Assembly: GCA_004194705.1 (NCBI GenBank)
Contig: SADC01000312.1
Coordinates: 310,001 to 374,000 of the forward strand
Length of the DNA stretch: 64,000 nucleotides
From: Ditylenchus dipsaci
Lineage: Eukaryota > Nematoda > Chromadorea > Rhabditida > Anguinidae
Reading direction: 5' to 3'
Below the pieces are notes generated by a model. It did not search any database. It was not told the DNA's origin and saw only the letters and a program-made list of their open reading frames with translations. How positions within the stretch are numbered: the stretch's first letter is position 1; the number at the start of each line of letters is the position of its first letter. The position numbers and the translations under genes are program-made. This document shows, in pieces, positions 12,402 to 23,786 of the stretch.

Positions 12402-12996
12402 GGGCAAACCTTTTTTTTGCTGCTGATTTATGTCTTTTTGCAGCTGATTGACGTTTTTCTGCAGCTGATTTATTTTTCTGTCCAAGACCAACCAAATTTT
12501 GCCATATTTTGCAAGAATTCGAATTTTTTGGTCAGGAAATAACTTGGATCGGTCAGAATCCACCCGGGATGGGCAGAAGCCCCTGAAAGTTGGTTTTTTG
12601 GGGTTTACTAAAGGGGATGGGGTAAACTTTTTGCAAAAATTCGATTGAGCGGATCAGAATTCCAGTCCGATCGGCTTAATCGCTCAGAATTTCACCCGAA
12701 ACTACTCAAACCACCATAAACCTGGAGTTCTGAGTGATTCAGCCGATCGGACTGGAATTCTGATCTGCTCAATCGAATTTTTGCAAAAAGTTTACCCCAT
12801 CCCTTTAGTAAACCCCCAAAAAAACCAACTTTCAGGGGCTTCTGCCCATTCCAGGGTGGGATTCTGACCGATCCAAGTTATTTCCTGACTAAAAAATTCG
12901 AATTCTTGCAAAATATGGCAAAATTTGGTTGGTCTTGGGCAGAAAAATAAATCAGCTGCAAAAAGACGTGAATCAGCAGCAAAAAAAGGTTTGCCC
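12402..12996. mobile_element. 595-bp foldback transposon with GCAGCTGATT sub-repeats
   Basis: Arms of about 290 bp pair along nearly their whole length. The tips GGGCAAACC and GGTTTGCCC are flanked by the exact 8-bp repeat GCAATGAT (12393-12400 and 12997-13004). The arm tips contain a repeated TTTTTGC-GCTGATTTA word. Both the sub-repeated ends and the duplication length fit a hAT or Mutator-like element; which one is undecided. Diverged arms occur at about 16981-17180 and 33300-33640. Confidence 0.85.
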
Positions 12997-13136
12997 GCAA
13001 TGATCCTTTAAAACTACATAAAATTATCTTAGGAGATGTTTAAACACTATTCACAGTTAACCAAAAAAGGCCTTTTATCACTACACAGTTATTTAAATTT
13101 AAGACGCTAATTCTAATCGCATCGCTTGCTATCATT

Positions 13137-16100
13137 ATGATGATCATCTACATTGCTAGAACACTTCTGGGTAATGTGGCTTTGCTTGCGGATCCACAAA
13201 AAATTTCGACCACAACTATAATCATCTACCTATTGTTAGCTATATTTTTCGGCTTCGGTTATTCATATAACATAATATATAATATTGTGTATGGCCACTG
13301 TGACAAGCTCGTGGAATCAACAAATAGAGCTGGGCTGATGATTGACCAGATCTATAATGGTCTGATGATAGTTTATGCCATTGTTTCGTCTATCTATTTG
13401 TACCAAAGAAGTCTGTACCATTCTCATACTGATTTATTTGATGTAATCACCACAAATATAATTGATTCAGTCAGTGCTGTGCTTTTTGTAAAGTCCATAG
13501 TCTACAAAAGCTATTTAGGCCAGCCGGTGAGCCTAAATTCTATTGTGTTCAGAACCAAAAATTAAAAGAAAGTTATGAGAAAATCATGCACATTTTCTTT
13601 GAATATTGCGGAGACTATTTCTTCAAATTATTCAATACTCATTTGAAAACCCGATACACCATTCCAAAGTCAGTGAAATTTGGCTCAGAGTAGTGGTTTT
13701 ACATTTGCAGACTATAGAAAAAAACTTAATAGATTAGAGCTAAAAGAGAAAATTTAAAAAATTGGGAGTTTTAACAATTTTTCGGCTCTATTCCACGATG
13801 GGGATTTTTTGCCTAGGTCCTTTTCTTGATTTTTAGGAATTTTTAGGTTTCAAGCTTAGGCAAGGGCGACATATCTTCAAGGCCATTCTTTCTTACGCTG
13901 GTCTATCCTTGCCTAAGTTGTAGCCTTGAAAATCACATTAAAAAACAGCAGGTGGGAGCAAGGCAAAAACCCACTCTCCGCATTGTGGAGTAGGGGAAAT
14001 TTTTCTTTTTACCTCTAATCTAGCAATTTTTTTCCATAGTCTGCAAAATCTAAAACTAACATCCTGAGCAGAATTTTACTGGCTTTTAAATAGCGTATCG
14101 TGTTTGTAAATGTATGGTCAAAATTTAAAGAAAAAGTCGCCGCAATGACTTTCCAAAAAATATAATATTCAAATTTAGGATATTTTGAAAAGAATTTCCC
14201 AATCTAAGGGAGCCAACAGCTCTGCTCTTCTTAAGTTCATTCCATGCCTTAAGAAACTACCTCATTTCACCTGCCACCCAGCAACTACTCTAAAGGGAAG
14301 TCAACTGACTTGGTAAATTTAATTAGACTAAATACGGTATGTCTCTTTAATATTTCCATTTGCAGGTATTATGCCGACAAAGCAGTTCTACACCCCACTC
14401 TAGTGAGTGCAGCATGTGAATTTTTTCCTGTCTTATTAATAGTTCATCACTTTGTCGCTGGAAAAGCACACAAGATAGCAGCCAAATTAGTGAAAAAAGA
14501 CATGGTAATTTTATTTCTGCCCTAATTTTCTTTAAGTCAACTGACTTGGTAAATTTTTGTCAAAAACAAGAAATTTATTTCTTATTAAAGACTTTTTTCA
14601 GAGAAGAAAACAGTTTCAAGACGGTTTGCGGGATGCGGCTGCTAGTATTTCGAATTTTAGAGAGCTGTCTGATTACTCGATAAAGGTTCCTGCTATAACC
14701 ACTTCAATCTGGTTTAAAATCCTTATCAACTTTGTTGGCGGAGCCGTACTGGCGGCTATTTTTGTGTATTGGCTCCTTTCAATGCACCTATCTATCGACT
14801 CTGATAACCTAAACGAAGCTTTTTTATATTGGAGCATTTACGTGAGTGCTGTGCTAAGTCTTGTCTTCTTTATCATGGTAATTTTTTTCATCAACATTTT
14901 CAAGCAAGTTACCATAAACTCTCTAATTATAGACCAGCACGTTCGTTCCCACCTTGGGTCCAACACTTTTTTTTGCATAGTTTTTTATAATTTTTCGGCA
15001 GATGTCTTCGCCAGTCCAGTGCGCGAAATTGCAAGGATTCCGATTTTACCGGTCATTTTTGTAAATGGCAACAGTTTCGGCGAAATACCCGCGCCGCTCG
15101 ATATAACAAACCACTATTTTCAATAAAGGTGTTCGTTATATCGATCGGCGCAGGTCTTTTTGGCAAAACTGTTGCGATTTACAAAAACGACCGGTGAAAT
15201 CTGAATCCTTGCGTTTTTATTGCACTGGACTGGCCAAATACACCTGGCAAATTTTTTTAAAATCGAGGTAAAAAAAGTGTTTGACCCAAGGTGGGAACGA
15301 ACTTTTAAGGGGTTCGTTGTATCGAGCGTCGACTGTATAAAATTAGAGAGCTTACGGTATATCTCTGTGAAAAGCAAATTTTTATTGCAGCTGTATATTT
15401 GGTCTCGTAAGATAAGCAGCCAGCACACAGACGCTGAACAAGTGGCTGAGTCAAAAGCTGACATAACGATTATTTATTGGTGTTTGGTGGCTGTCACGCT
15501 ACAATTTATTGTAAGTGTTGTATCCGGCTGTATAGATATGAGAAGGTCTTTTTGGAGTGGCCTCAGACGAACTGCCTATCTAGTGCTGAACCAGGTTGTT
15601 TAAAATATTAATCCTTAAACAAAGATATCAGGATTGCGCAAATTTGCCGCCAGTTCAGATTTGGACATAGCTCTTTAGACTTTATATTTGTTGGTGTAGC
15701 CCCAAAAAATGCCTGGTCCTACCTGTTGTCTTTTCAAAAAAAAATTCTCATAGTCTTAAAAACCATTTATTATTACTTTTTTTACACTTTTTACCAAAAA
15801 ATTGCTGAACATTTTTTGCCTTGATCCTCCAAGCAAATTACTTTGCATGATTTTTTTTCAAATGTCCCGAAAGACATCTAAACGTACTTTTTTGTGCTAC
15901 AAGAATCAGCCAGATGGTAGACTCATACAAAATCCGTTCAAACAATGAGAGACTCGAACCGCAAAAGTTTTAGCCAGGAATTTATTAGGTTGTTCGTAAA
16001 GTTCGCGGAATTTCGTAATAATCCTATGTGTTTTGGTTTTTTGGTTTCCATTTTTGCTATGCTGACTTTTTAGGATTAGGCAAGGTTAGGCTAGTGTATG

Positions 16101-16702
16101 TTGGGATGGACTCATATCTTAGAACATATCTTAGACTAATGTTTGAGTCCGTCCGAGCATACGCTGGCCTATCCTTGTCTAAGCCTAAAAAATCACAGTA
16201 AAAAACAACAGGGGGTACCAAGGCAAAATCTCATAAAAATTTCAGCATGAAATTTTTTCATAAAAATGATATCTTTAGCCAAAGTTTGGACCAAAACAAA
16301 AGGCGCCAAAAAATCGCGGCACTTTGTATTTATGAATGATTTTAAGATGTCATCAGTCCTGCAATATATGGCTCTTAAAAAAATAAAGTGTCTTAACTGG
16401 GCAGATGTCAAGACCACTTGCCGCACTATGGCTTTTCCTGCATTTGTGGCAGCTGTACAAAACTGGATGCTATTCGCGATTTGTAATTTTTCGGATTTTT
16501 TTCATATTTTAAATTTCCTTATTCAGTATTTCTCTACTCCGGATATTTCAAAGACATTATGAGCAGAGAAAACATTGATTGGCCAATAAATACCTTGTTG
16601 AGCTTTTCGCTCGTGCACATTTTCCTTCCAGCAAATTATTTGCTTCAATTTACAGCCGGTGGAGCTTGGATGGACGTCTTCATAAGGCAAAACTATTTTT
16701 AA
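13137..16702 (+). CDS. Polytopic membrane protein, family uncertain
   Basis: About nine or ten hydrophobic segments are predicted, so it is an integral membrane channel, transporter or receptor. Inferred exons: 13137-13487, 13553-13668, 14366-14504, 14602-14877, 15391-15594, about 16347-16482 and 16527-16702. All junctions keep phase with GT/AG borders. Clear membrane segments include IIIYLLLAIFFGFGY, FFPVLLIVHHFVAG, ILINFVGGAVLAAIFVYWLL, YWSIYVSAVLSLVFFIM and LVHIFLPANYLLQF. The loop RRKQFQDGLRDAAASI is charged. The start may be upstream of 13137. The C-terminal LP...FTAGG segment faintly recalls otopetrin-type proton channels, and chemoreceptor-like families are an alternative; I claim neither. 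The third-to-last intron (14878-15390) is mostly a TA-flanked MITE. Confidence 0.65.
13850..13985. repeat. TTGCCTTGGTC-family MITE, decayed
   Basis: Carries the family's AGGCAAGGG...CTTGCCTAAG inverted core and a right end AGCAAGGCAAAAACCC. It lies in an intron of the polytopic membrane protein gene. Other copies are near 16030-16225, 22903-23090, 29612-30858, 31735-31797 and 45411-45620. Confidence 0.55.
14932..15335. mobile_element. CAGTC-end MITE in an intron of the membrane-protein gene
   Basis: Inverted arms (GTTCGTTCCCACCTTGGGTC and complement) with a right end CGTCGACTG followed by TA; the left end has drifted. Same family as 2490-2908. The host intron remains spliceable around it. 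Confidence 0.75.
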
Positions 16703-17660
16703 TTATTCGTGTTTTTATGGTCAAGTAGTCAAGTTTCAATATAACGGACCCCTATTTTCAAAGAAGGGTCAGTTATGTCGAGACCAGCATGTCTTTGGAA
16801 AAAGTTGTCAAGATTAAAAAAAATCGGAATCCGTGCAATTTTTCAAATTAGACTGACGCATCAAATTCGGCAGAAAATTTCAAAATACGAGCCTAAAAAA
16901 TCGTCGGAACCTAAGCGGGAACAAACTTGAGCGAGGGTGGGGTATTTGATATCTAAACTTCAACTGTACGATAAAGAAGAGTTACTAGGGGAAGGGTGTA
17001 GGGTGGGGTAAACCTTTTGAAAAAAGCGATTGAGCGCATGCGAATTTGCCGTTTGATGGGCTCAATCGCTTAGAACCTCACCATGGAACACTTTTCAATA
17101 CCCTAAACCACCCTTCACTACTCAAAACCGCTCTATATCAACATTAAACTAGAGCCGAATCTGTATAAGCGGACACGATGAACGTATGCAGGAGGAAGGG
17201 GGTCGATGCTACCCGGGCTGAAGCCACCCTTAACCCCCACCACCACCCATCCCCTTCAAAAATTTGTTCTCATTATAAAAACACCATAAAAGTCAAAAAA
17301 GGTGTAGTTAAAAAGACCGTTTGGGGGCTTAAGCTATACAACTCCTATCCCCTCCACCCAGAATTTTTCCGGATAAGCCTTTAGCCGACACCCTTGATAA
17401 ACCAACAAGCCAGATATTTTATGCTTAAAAAATTAGGTGATACACTTGAAATTTTAGAAATATGAATGCTCGCATTGAAGAATCACAAGAAAAGATCAAG
17501 AAATCGACTCAACATCCATTCAATGCAGCCACTACTTGTTAAGATCTAGCAACTATGAAATATCTCAAAAAATATTTTTTATAAAGCTTCTTTTACTTTG
17601 TATATATTGTTATTTGCATATGATAATACTATAATAAAATAGTTTTAAAATACATTTTTC
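16703..17660. other. Repeat remnants downstream of the membrane-protein gene
   Basis: Contains a decayed CAGTC-end MITE (about 16728-16966) and a short inverted repeat with GGGGTAAACC and GATTGAGCG words (about 16981-17180) related to 12402-12996. A 26-codon ORF (17463-17541) follows a TTTTAG acceptor and could be a terminal exon, but nothing confirms it. Confidence 0.4.
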
Positions 17661-17669
17661 AAGTTTTTT

Positions 17670-19194
17670 TCAACCAGGCCAAAGTCCATTTTTGCAATGA
17701 TCATAAAAACAGACATCACCTCCATCGCAATCATCAGATGTTTTACATTTCTTTCTATTAGATCGTTTGTGGCGTCGAATCATTGAAATCTCTAAAATAG
17801 TGAACTATTTGTTTGCACTTTTAAACCACAAAAACATTGAAACAATGAAACTTTGAGTGCACCTCCCAGTGCCTGGTACCGAAATTCAACCACTTTTTGA
17901 TATGTTCTTGTATCTGAAACATGCTGAAAAAAAATGTTTTTCTCGAAAAAGGGATGTTTGCACCCTAACAAAAATTTTCGGCATGCTTCAGATACAAGAA
18001 CATCTTAAAAAGTGGTTGAAGCGTGAGTTCGAGGGCGTACGCCGAAAAAAGAAAGAATCCTATAGCCAAAAAAATATTATCCGTCAGGAAAACCTGCTAA
18101 AAGTTTAAATCTCAACATATGTTAAAATCTTATGTGAAATTGTGGTTAAATTGTGATATACACCGCCCACTCAACTATGATTTAGCCCAGTTCGATTCGA
18201 CGTGGTGGCACGCTACTTTTTGGCATTTTTTGCCAGTTATAGTGGTAATTCAACTTTTTCGATGCCAGATTCATAATCAGCGACACAAATTACCACTAGA
18301 ACTGGCCAAACAAGCCAAAAAATAGCTTACCACCACGTGGAATCGAACCGGACTAAATCATAGTTGAGTGAGGGGTGTACAGTTGGAAAAAACAAAAATG
18401 TACCAAAATGAAGTAAAAAGAGGAGTTTTATAACTCTTCCAACTTCAACCATCCGTTTCTTAGCCCTGTCTAATTCTAAAAGAGCAGTCGACATGCCATT
18501 TTGTAGATAAATAAAAGAGCTTTTAGAAAATGCATTAAATGCTAGCTTTTGATATTAAAATTTTCAAGAATAGCTGGTATTTACGTGACCGAACAACCAT
18601 TTTCCTTACATTTACTTTGATTTTTACTAAAAGTCGACACTTTTATGTTGATGGTCATAAGTTTTCTCAGAACAATTTAAAGCAAAAGCTTGACCTTCTA
18701 AATTGCAGCTAAAATTCAGGGCTCTTAAAAAATGTATGCTGTAATCTTTCACCATTGAAGACAAGCATGTAAAAAGATCAAAATGTTATTGGACCGTAAC
18801 TTTTTTCGTACCTTGTTTTTCGGATACTTTTGAATGAGTGGCGATGCTCAACATAATTTGTTTAAAATATTTTAAACAGCAATGACAGTTTTGTAGTGCA
18901 TGAAATTCTGCACAGGACTGTCTATTTCGATTTTCAATTTTATTCTAAAAATATACGTGTACACAGCAATTTGCATAAAAAATCAAAAAAATTTTGATCG
19001 GACCGTAACTTTTTTCCGCAACTGTATATCACAATAGCTTCGAGATTTTTCGGGGGGGGGGGAGGTGCGGGTCGGTGTGCAATCGAGTGGGGGGTGCAAG
19101 TGCTCCAAAAGAAGTTAGTTAACAGCTTACTTTCAGTGTTGCACAGTGTAATGCACATAGCGCATAATAGCAAAAAAATGAGCACAATTCTCAT
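17670..19194 (-). CDS. Small secreted four-cysteine peptide precursor
   Basis: Two exons, 19131-19194 and 17670-17791, join in phase (GTAAGC donor, TTTAG acceptor) to give 61 residues. Exon 1 is a signal peptide: Met-Arg followed by a hydrophobic core (IVLIFLLLCAM). Exon 2 begins with a basic stretch (RRHKRSNRKK) that looks like a proprotein cleavage region, then a compact module with spacing C-x5-C-x5-C-x4-C (KTSDDCDGGDVCFYDH core) and ends LWPG. Such a spacing is common in disulfide-rich secreted peptides, but I cannot name a family or role. The intron is 1.34 kb and holds two foldback elements (17863-18045, 18161-18377). No upstream trans-splice site is obvious. Confidence 0.6.
17863..18045. 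repeat. Foldback repeat with AAGAACAT/ATGTTCTTG arms
   Basis: CCACTTTTTGATATGTTCTT at the left pairs with the complementary stretch around 17985-18020; the loop carries AAAAATG runs. It lies in the intron of the four-cysteine peptide gene. Confidence 0.6.
18161..18377. mobile_element. 217-bp TA-flanked MITE
   Basis: Ends CACCGCCCACTCAACTATGA and its near complement, with TA on both sides (18159-18160, 18378-18379). Each arm contains CAGTTCGATTCGA/CGAATCGAACC, which resembles a tRNA B box, but no cloverleaf forms. Confidence 0.8.
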
Positions 19195-19559
19195 TTTGTT
19201 GATGTTATCGTATTTTAGAAAAAGTGATATATTTTAAAGACCATAAATTTTTTCACTTTTTATACAATGAAAGCCGTGATTGTTAAGCAATAAGCACTCA
19301 GTGAAGTATTTGCGTGACCAGCATTAATAGATCGGTTTATCCATTTATGCTAAAATGGTAAAGGGGTTTTCCAATGCGAGCAATGAAAAATAATACTTTT
19401 TTTTGAAAAAATCGATTCAGTAAAATCGATTTACTTTCAGTTTAGTGTCAGTCGTCGGGCCAGAATAATATACACTGAATCGAGAGTGCACCGAATTAAA
19501 GTTTTTCAAACAATGCAGTCAACAGCATACAAACTTATGATCATAGTATATATATATAT

Positions 19560-20040
19560 AAGTTATATACAGTCAACTCTCTCATTAGTGTACACTTGAA
19601 GCCGGTCCCGACAAAAATAAAAGACAATCTCTTTAGTGCACACCACCAACTTTCGAGACTTTTTCTACAAAAATTAGCTGCTTTTACTTTGTTTCATCTT
19701 ATTTGAATATTTTGGTCTCTCTTGAATTTTAGAAAATTTTAGAGTTGAATTTTACACCAGGCGCCCGGTTCGGCGCCCGGTGCCGTTTTTGATAGACTTC
19801 GGCGCCCGGTTCTGACACGTACTTTTAAGAAGCAAGAGCATTTTGACTTATAATAGCGAATTGATTGACATGTAAAATATTTAAAATAAATCATTCGCAT
19901 AGCTACTTTTCTTGTATTTTACTTGGCGCGCGGCGTTAATTTTTCACATTTTTCGTGCCGGCGCCAATTTTTTGTCAATGGCGCCCGGCGCCGATTTTCT
20001 TGGTTCAAAAGGCGCCCGATTTTTTTGGCCGTGCAAGTAT
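19560..20040. repeat. Mariner-like fragment followed by GGCGCCCGG word repeats
   Basis: 19567-19660 carries TACAGTCAACTCTC and GTGTACAC words of a mariner-like family. From 19760 to 20030 the GC-rich word GGCGCCCGG recurs about eight times in both orientations within AT-rich DNA. This is the same build as the word-amplified MITEs elsewhere, though no 8-bp duplication could be found. Confidence 0.5.
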
Positions 20041-20128
20041 GCCTATTAGAGTAGATAGGGTTAGGAATTTCTCTCCTCTACAAGATGCTATTTATAGAAT
20101 TAAAAAAGGTTGATTGTATAAAAAGATA

Positions 20129-20535
20129 CAGTCGACTCTCGATTCAGGGACACCCCAAAAAGTTCGTTCCCACCTAGGGTCCCACACTTTTTTACCCGAT
20201 TTTTGAAATTTTTTACCAGTTTTGTTTTGACAGTCTGGTTGCAAATATCGCAAGGATTTCGATTTTGCCAATCATTTTTTAATAACTAAATAATTTTACT
20301 ACTCAAAAAGCAAACCCTCGATTTAAGGACAGTGATTTTTGAAAAAGGATGTCCTTAAATCGAAATTTTGCTTTTTGTGTAGCAAATTTATATAGTTATT
20401 GAAAAACGATCGGCAAAATCGGAATCCTTGCGATGTTAGCAACCAGAATGTCAAAACAAAACTGCTGAAAATTTTCAAAACTCGGGCTAAAAAAGTGTCG
20501 AACCCTAGGCGGGAACAAACTTTTTGGGGTGTGTT
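20129..20535. mobile_element. CAGTCGACTCTC-end MITE
   Basis: Left end CAGTCGACTCTCGATTCAGG after TA, inner arms TTCGTTCCCACCTAGGGTC and complement, centre near 20335. The right tip is lost at the tandem duplication beginning at 20536. Confidence 0.7.
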
Positions 20536-20632
20536 ACCCATATTAGTATAAACTATTGCTGCATCTGGTGTCAAAATTACCGCCACCCATATTAGTATAC
20601 TATTGCTGCATCTGGTGTCAAATTACCGCCAC
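20536..20632. repeat. Tandem duplication of a 48-bp unit
   Basis: ACCCATATTAGTATA...CTGCATCTGGTGTCAAA...TTACCGCC occurs twice in a row with only small indels, directly at the broken right edge of the preceding MITE. Confidence 0.8.
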
Positions 20633-20739
20633 TACCCACTCTATTTTTTGTGGATCATATATAGTGCTTTGCCATTGTAAAAGAAAGTTACACACATTTT
20701 TATACGAAAACTTTATGAATGAAAAATGACACCTCTTTT

Positions 20740-22640
20740 TGAAATGCATTTATTTAGCGATATACTTAACAAAAATAAAAACTTTGCCGCTATTCCATTG
20801 TACCATCTTGTACCATCCAACAATTCTGCCTTCACATTCACACAGTCCTTGCCCAGGCATAACCACCTCGGAACCCACCCGGATGGCCCTTGAGAGCCTT
20901 TTGAGTACTTATGTATTTGGGTCCTCCACAAGTTGCTGGGTTTGAGGGTGCAGGTAAAGGTATATATTAAGTGGTGGACCCCAAGTTGCTGGGTTTGAGG
21001 GTGCCTTATACTCTTATTAATTAGTGGCCCCTGTTTTGTCCCTTCCCCTCCCAATACAGCCCTTGAACCCTATTTAAATGGCTTTTCTGGTCCTTTTATG
21101 GCAAAATTATTACATAAAAATGGTTTTTGAGTGCATATAAAAAAGTTGGTTTTTTGGGGGGGGGGGGTACAATGGAATAGGTCCTTATTTGGGGGGGGGG
21201 GGTACAACGGAATAGTACCAAAACTTTGATATGCGTTAGAAAGCTCATTACTTCTTCTACAAAATAAGATATTATAAGTATGTAATTGGTTATTTTATCA
21301 AAGGCCACAGGCCTTTTCACAAAACCCCTTCCAGTCATTTTAAATGTTTCTTAAAAATAGCAGTTTCAGCTGAAAAGTTGCCCTACTAAAAAAATCCACC
21401 GCAATAGAAAGATTCTCCATAAAATTCTGCACCAGAATGTGCTGGTCTTACAGTCTGTCTATGCGTGTTAAACATTGTTAAGGACCTGATTCTGGGTATG
21501 TTACAATGATTTTTAATTACTTTCAGCCAGAACCAAAATTTCACATTCTTGATGTGGATACCTGTTTAGGATAATTACCAGGCAAACCTGTAAGCTCAAA
21601 AAGTTTTGCTGACTAAACCACCTGAGTACCGATACCTAGATACAAAAACCTGAGCACCACCTGGACACCCTATGGTATACTATTCCAGAACATGGGTTCG
21701 TACAAGTCGAATCACTGTTTTAGCGTTATCAAACCGTGTTCAGGACAAGATTCTGGAAAAATTACACTAATTTTCAAATGCTTTCAGCTAAATACAAAAT
21801 AATGGATTGTAGCCGTGAATACCTATTTAGCGAGATACCGGGTGGTTCCCCTAACCACCGTGAACCTCCATCAAACCGTTTCTTTTTACCCAAAATTTAC
21901 TTCAGACATTGTTATGTTGTTGTGGTCTTGTTCATATATATTTTTAAGGTTAATATTCTCCGTGTAGTTCAATTAAACAACACTACACAGATTGTCTACC
22001 TTGAACTACCCTGGTTGTCTTCCTCGAACTGCCCAGATTTTGTGAGTCGATAAATGCAATGTTAGATTGCATCGAAAATACTAATTTGCTGGTCCTACGG
22101 AAAATAGTTTATGACTGTGTTTCAAAAAAAGAATGCCTGCTACCACTAGTATTTGAACCTGTAACCTCATAAAAAGAAGGTACAAAATTGTCCGCTCAAA
22201 ATTAAACGGTACCGTATTTTTTGTAATTGTACTTATTTTTCAGAACTTTTATTGAAAATGATGTTGTTGCAGCGATAACACTTGATCATATTTTTTAAGT
22301 AATGGAAATGCATGTCTCAAAGTTGGGGTGTGGGTTTAATAGAGTGTGGAACTAATAGAGAGAATACGGTAGATGTTTCGCTAAGGCATTTAGGTGAACT
22401 GAAAGTTCGCCCGTTTTTGAAAATGACCAGTTGTCGGTGAACAGACACCAAACATTTTTTATTAATTTTTTTGTGGTTTGGAAAACATGATTGAGTCTAC
22501 TTGGTTTGGCCTACACTGCGCCTAAGCCTAAGTCAGAACCAAAACAAAAACAGGCGGACTGACCTGACCTCGGGCTAACTGGCCTCCGCAAACTTACCAT
22601 GGGGCGAACTGGCTGTACACAAGTAATTTAGCTACTTCTT
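20740..22640. other. Repeat-rich intergenic stretch
   Basis: Contains two copies of AAGTTGCTGGGTTTGAGGGT (about 20929 and 20982), G-tracts of 11-13 bases at about 21155 and 21195, an arm related to 53565-54250 (21050-21170), degenerate ACCACCTGAGTACC words (21550-21680) and a right-end fragment of a CCGTATTT MITE (22321-22370). I see no supported gene. Confidence 0.5.
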
Positions 22641-22902
22641 TCTGGAAATTCGAATTGCTGTGTTTTTCGGACAATTTAACTATTTTGAGATGTTTCATCA
22701 CGAATATTTTAAAATGATTTCCTTCATAGTGATCTCCTGCTATACAGCTCACCCCTCTAAAGTGGCTAGTAAATTTTCTTACGTATTTGGAAACAAAAAG
22801 GTTCTCTGTAGGTACATAGACATGGTAAATAATGAAATGGAATCTGATTGTGTCATGAAAACCTCTCAGGACTCATATCGAAAGGGCCCCCCAAATTTTT
22901 GA

Positions 22903-23090
22903 AAATTTTTGCCTTGGTCCCCCTGTTGTTTTTTTGTTCAGAATTCAAAATTTTATGATGTATTTGATGATTAATAAAATAATTATTGTGTTTGTTATGC
23001 AAATTTAAATATAAGCTGCTAACTGAAAGAATATAAAAATTATAAAATTGTAAAAAATTCCAAAAAAACAACAGGGGGACCAAGGCAAAT
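22903..23090. mobile_element. TTGCCTTGGTCCCCCTGTTG-end MITE
   Basis: TTTTTGCCTTGGTCCCCCTG at the left pairs with CAGGGGGACCAAGGCAAAT at the right; the pairing continues outward through GGGCCCCCCAAATTTTT (22886) and its complement. Non-coding, AT-rich interior. Confidence 0.8.
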
Positions 23091-23216
23091 ATTTTCAAAA
23101 ATTTGGGGACCCTTTCTATATGAGTTCCAACCTCTCTATAATAGCTGGCTGTTGGTCAATGAAAAGATAGCACTCTGCAAAGCGACCCATCGTCGCCTTG
23201 GAGGAACCCAATTGGT

Positions 23217-23456
23217 CAGTGGCCTCCCAACTCACCCGAATTGAACCTTATGGACTTTTTCGGCTGGCCATACCTACAATCAAAGTGAAAAGCCTGCTTC
23301 ACTCCCCACAATTCAATTGATGCTCTGAAGGCATGCTTGGTGAAGGAATGGGATGTCATCCCTCAGGGAATGATTCAAAATGACATGGACAGCTTCCCCA
23401 AACGTCTTCGCAAATGCATTAAAGCAAATGGTGGAATTTTAATGAATAAAATCTAA
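23217..23456 (+). pseudogene. Mariner-type transposase, C-terminal remnant
   Basis: Reads QWPPNSPELNLMDFFGW, the C-terminal catalytic signature of Tc1/mariner transposases (W-x-x-x-S-P-D-L-N-P), then ALKACLVKEWDVIPQGM and the usual tail before TAA. One in-frame stop follows LQSK at about 23290, and everything upstream of the motif is degraded. The sequence TTTGTCCGGAAACTTTTGTT about 23550 may be the 3' inverted end. Clearly inactive. Confidence 0.8.
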
Positions 23457-23786
23457 TGTTTATATAACGATCGAAAGAGGAAGAAAAATGGAACAAAACT
23501 GTGTATTTGGTTTTTTGCTCAATAAATTTTGTTAAAAAAAACGTCTAAAGTTTGTCCGGAAACTTTTGTTACACCAGGTACTTCACTAAAAAGAAATTTT
23601 TTAGAAAATTTTCTAAAAAAATTGAAAAAAAACAGCTCGGCACCTGTGCAAGTATCTCCTAGAAAAGTTACTAGAAAAGGTTTGAAGTAGCTTAATTACT
23701 GTGATTTTTTGTGGGTGAATTGATATAATTATATTCTCAATTTTTTTCAAAATTTGCGTGTTTTTCAAAAAACATGTACTTAGTTT

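Noticed and set aside
4256..13552. Ultra-short introns of 21-27 nt in the CNG, membrane-protein and other genes
   Set aside because: For the membrane-protein gene an upstream GTAAAG donor gives a normal 65-nt intron in phase; for the CNG gene a 1-base error with a 44-nt intron preserves the conserved RLLKF-YR segment better. The majority of introns are 40-60 nt.
18161..18377. tRNA gene candidate from GTTCGATTCGA boxes
   Set aside because: No A box at the right distance and no cloverleaf; the motif is part of MITE arms.
20713..21054. 113-codon minus-strand ORF
   Set aside because: Runs through duplicated GTTGCTGGGTTTGAGGGTGC sequence and repeat arms; no recognisable residues.
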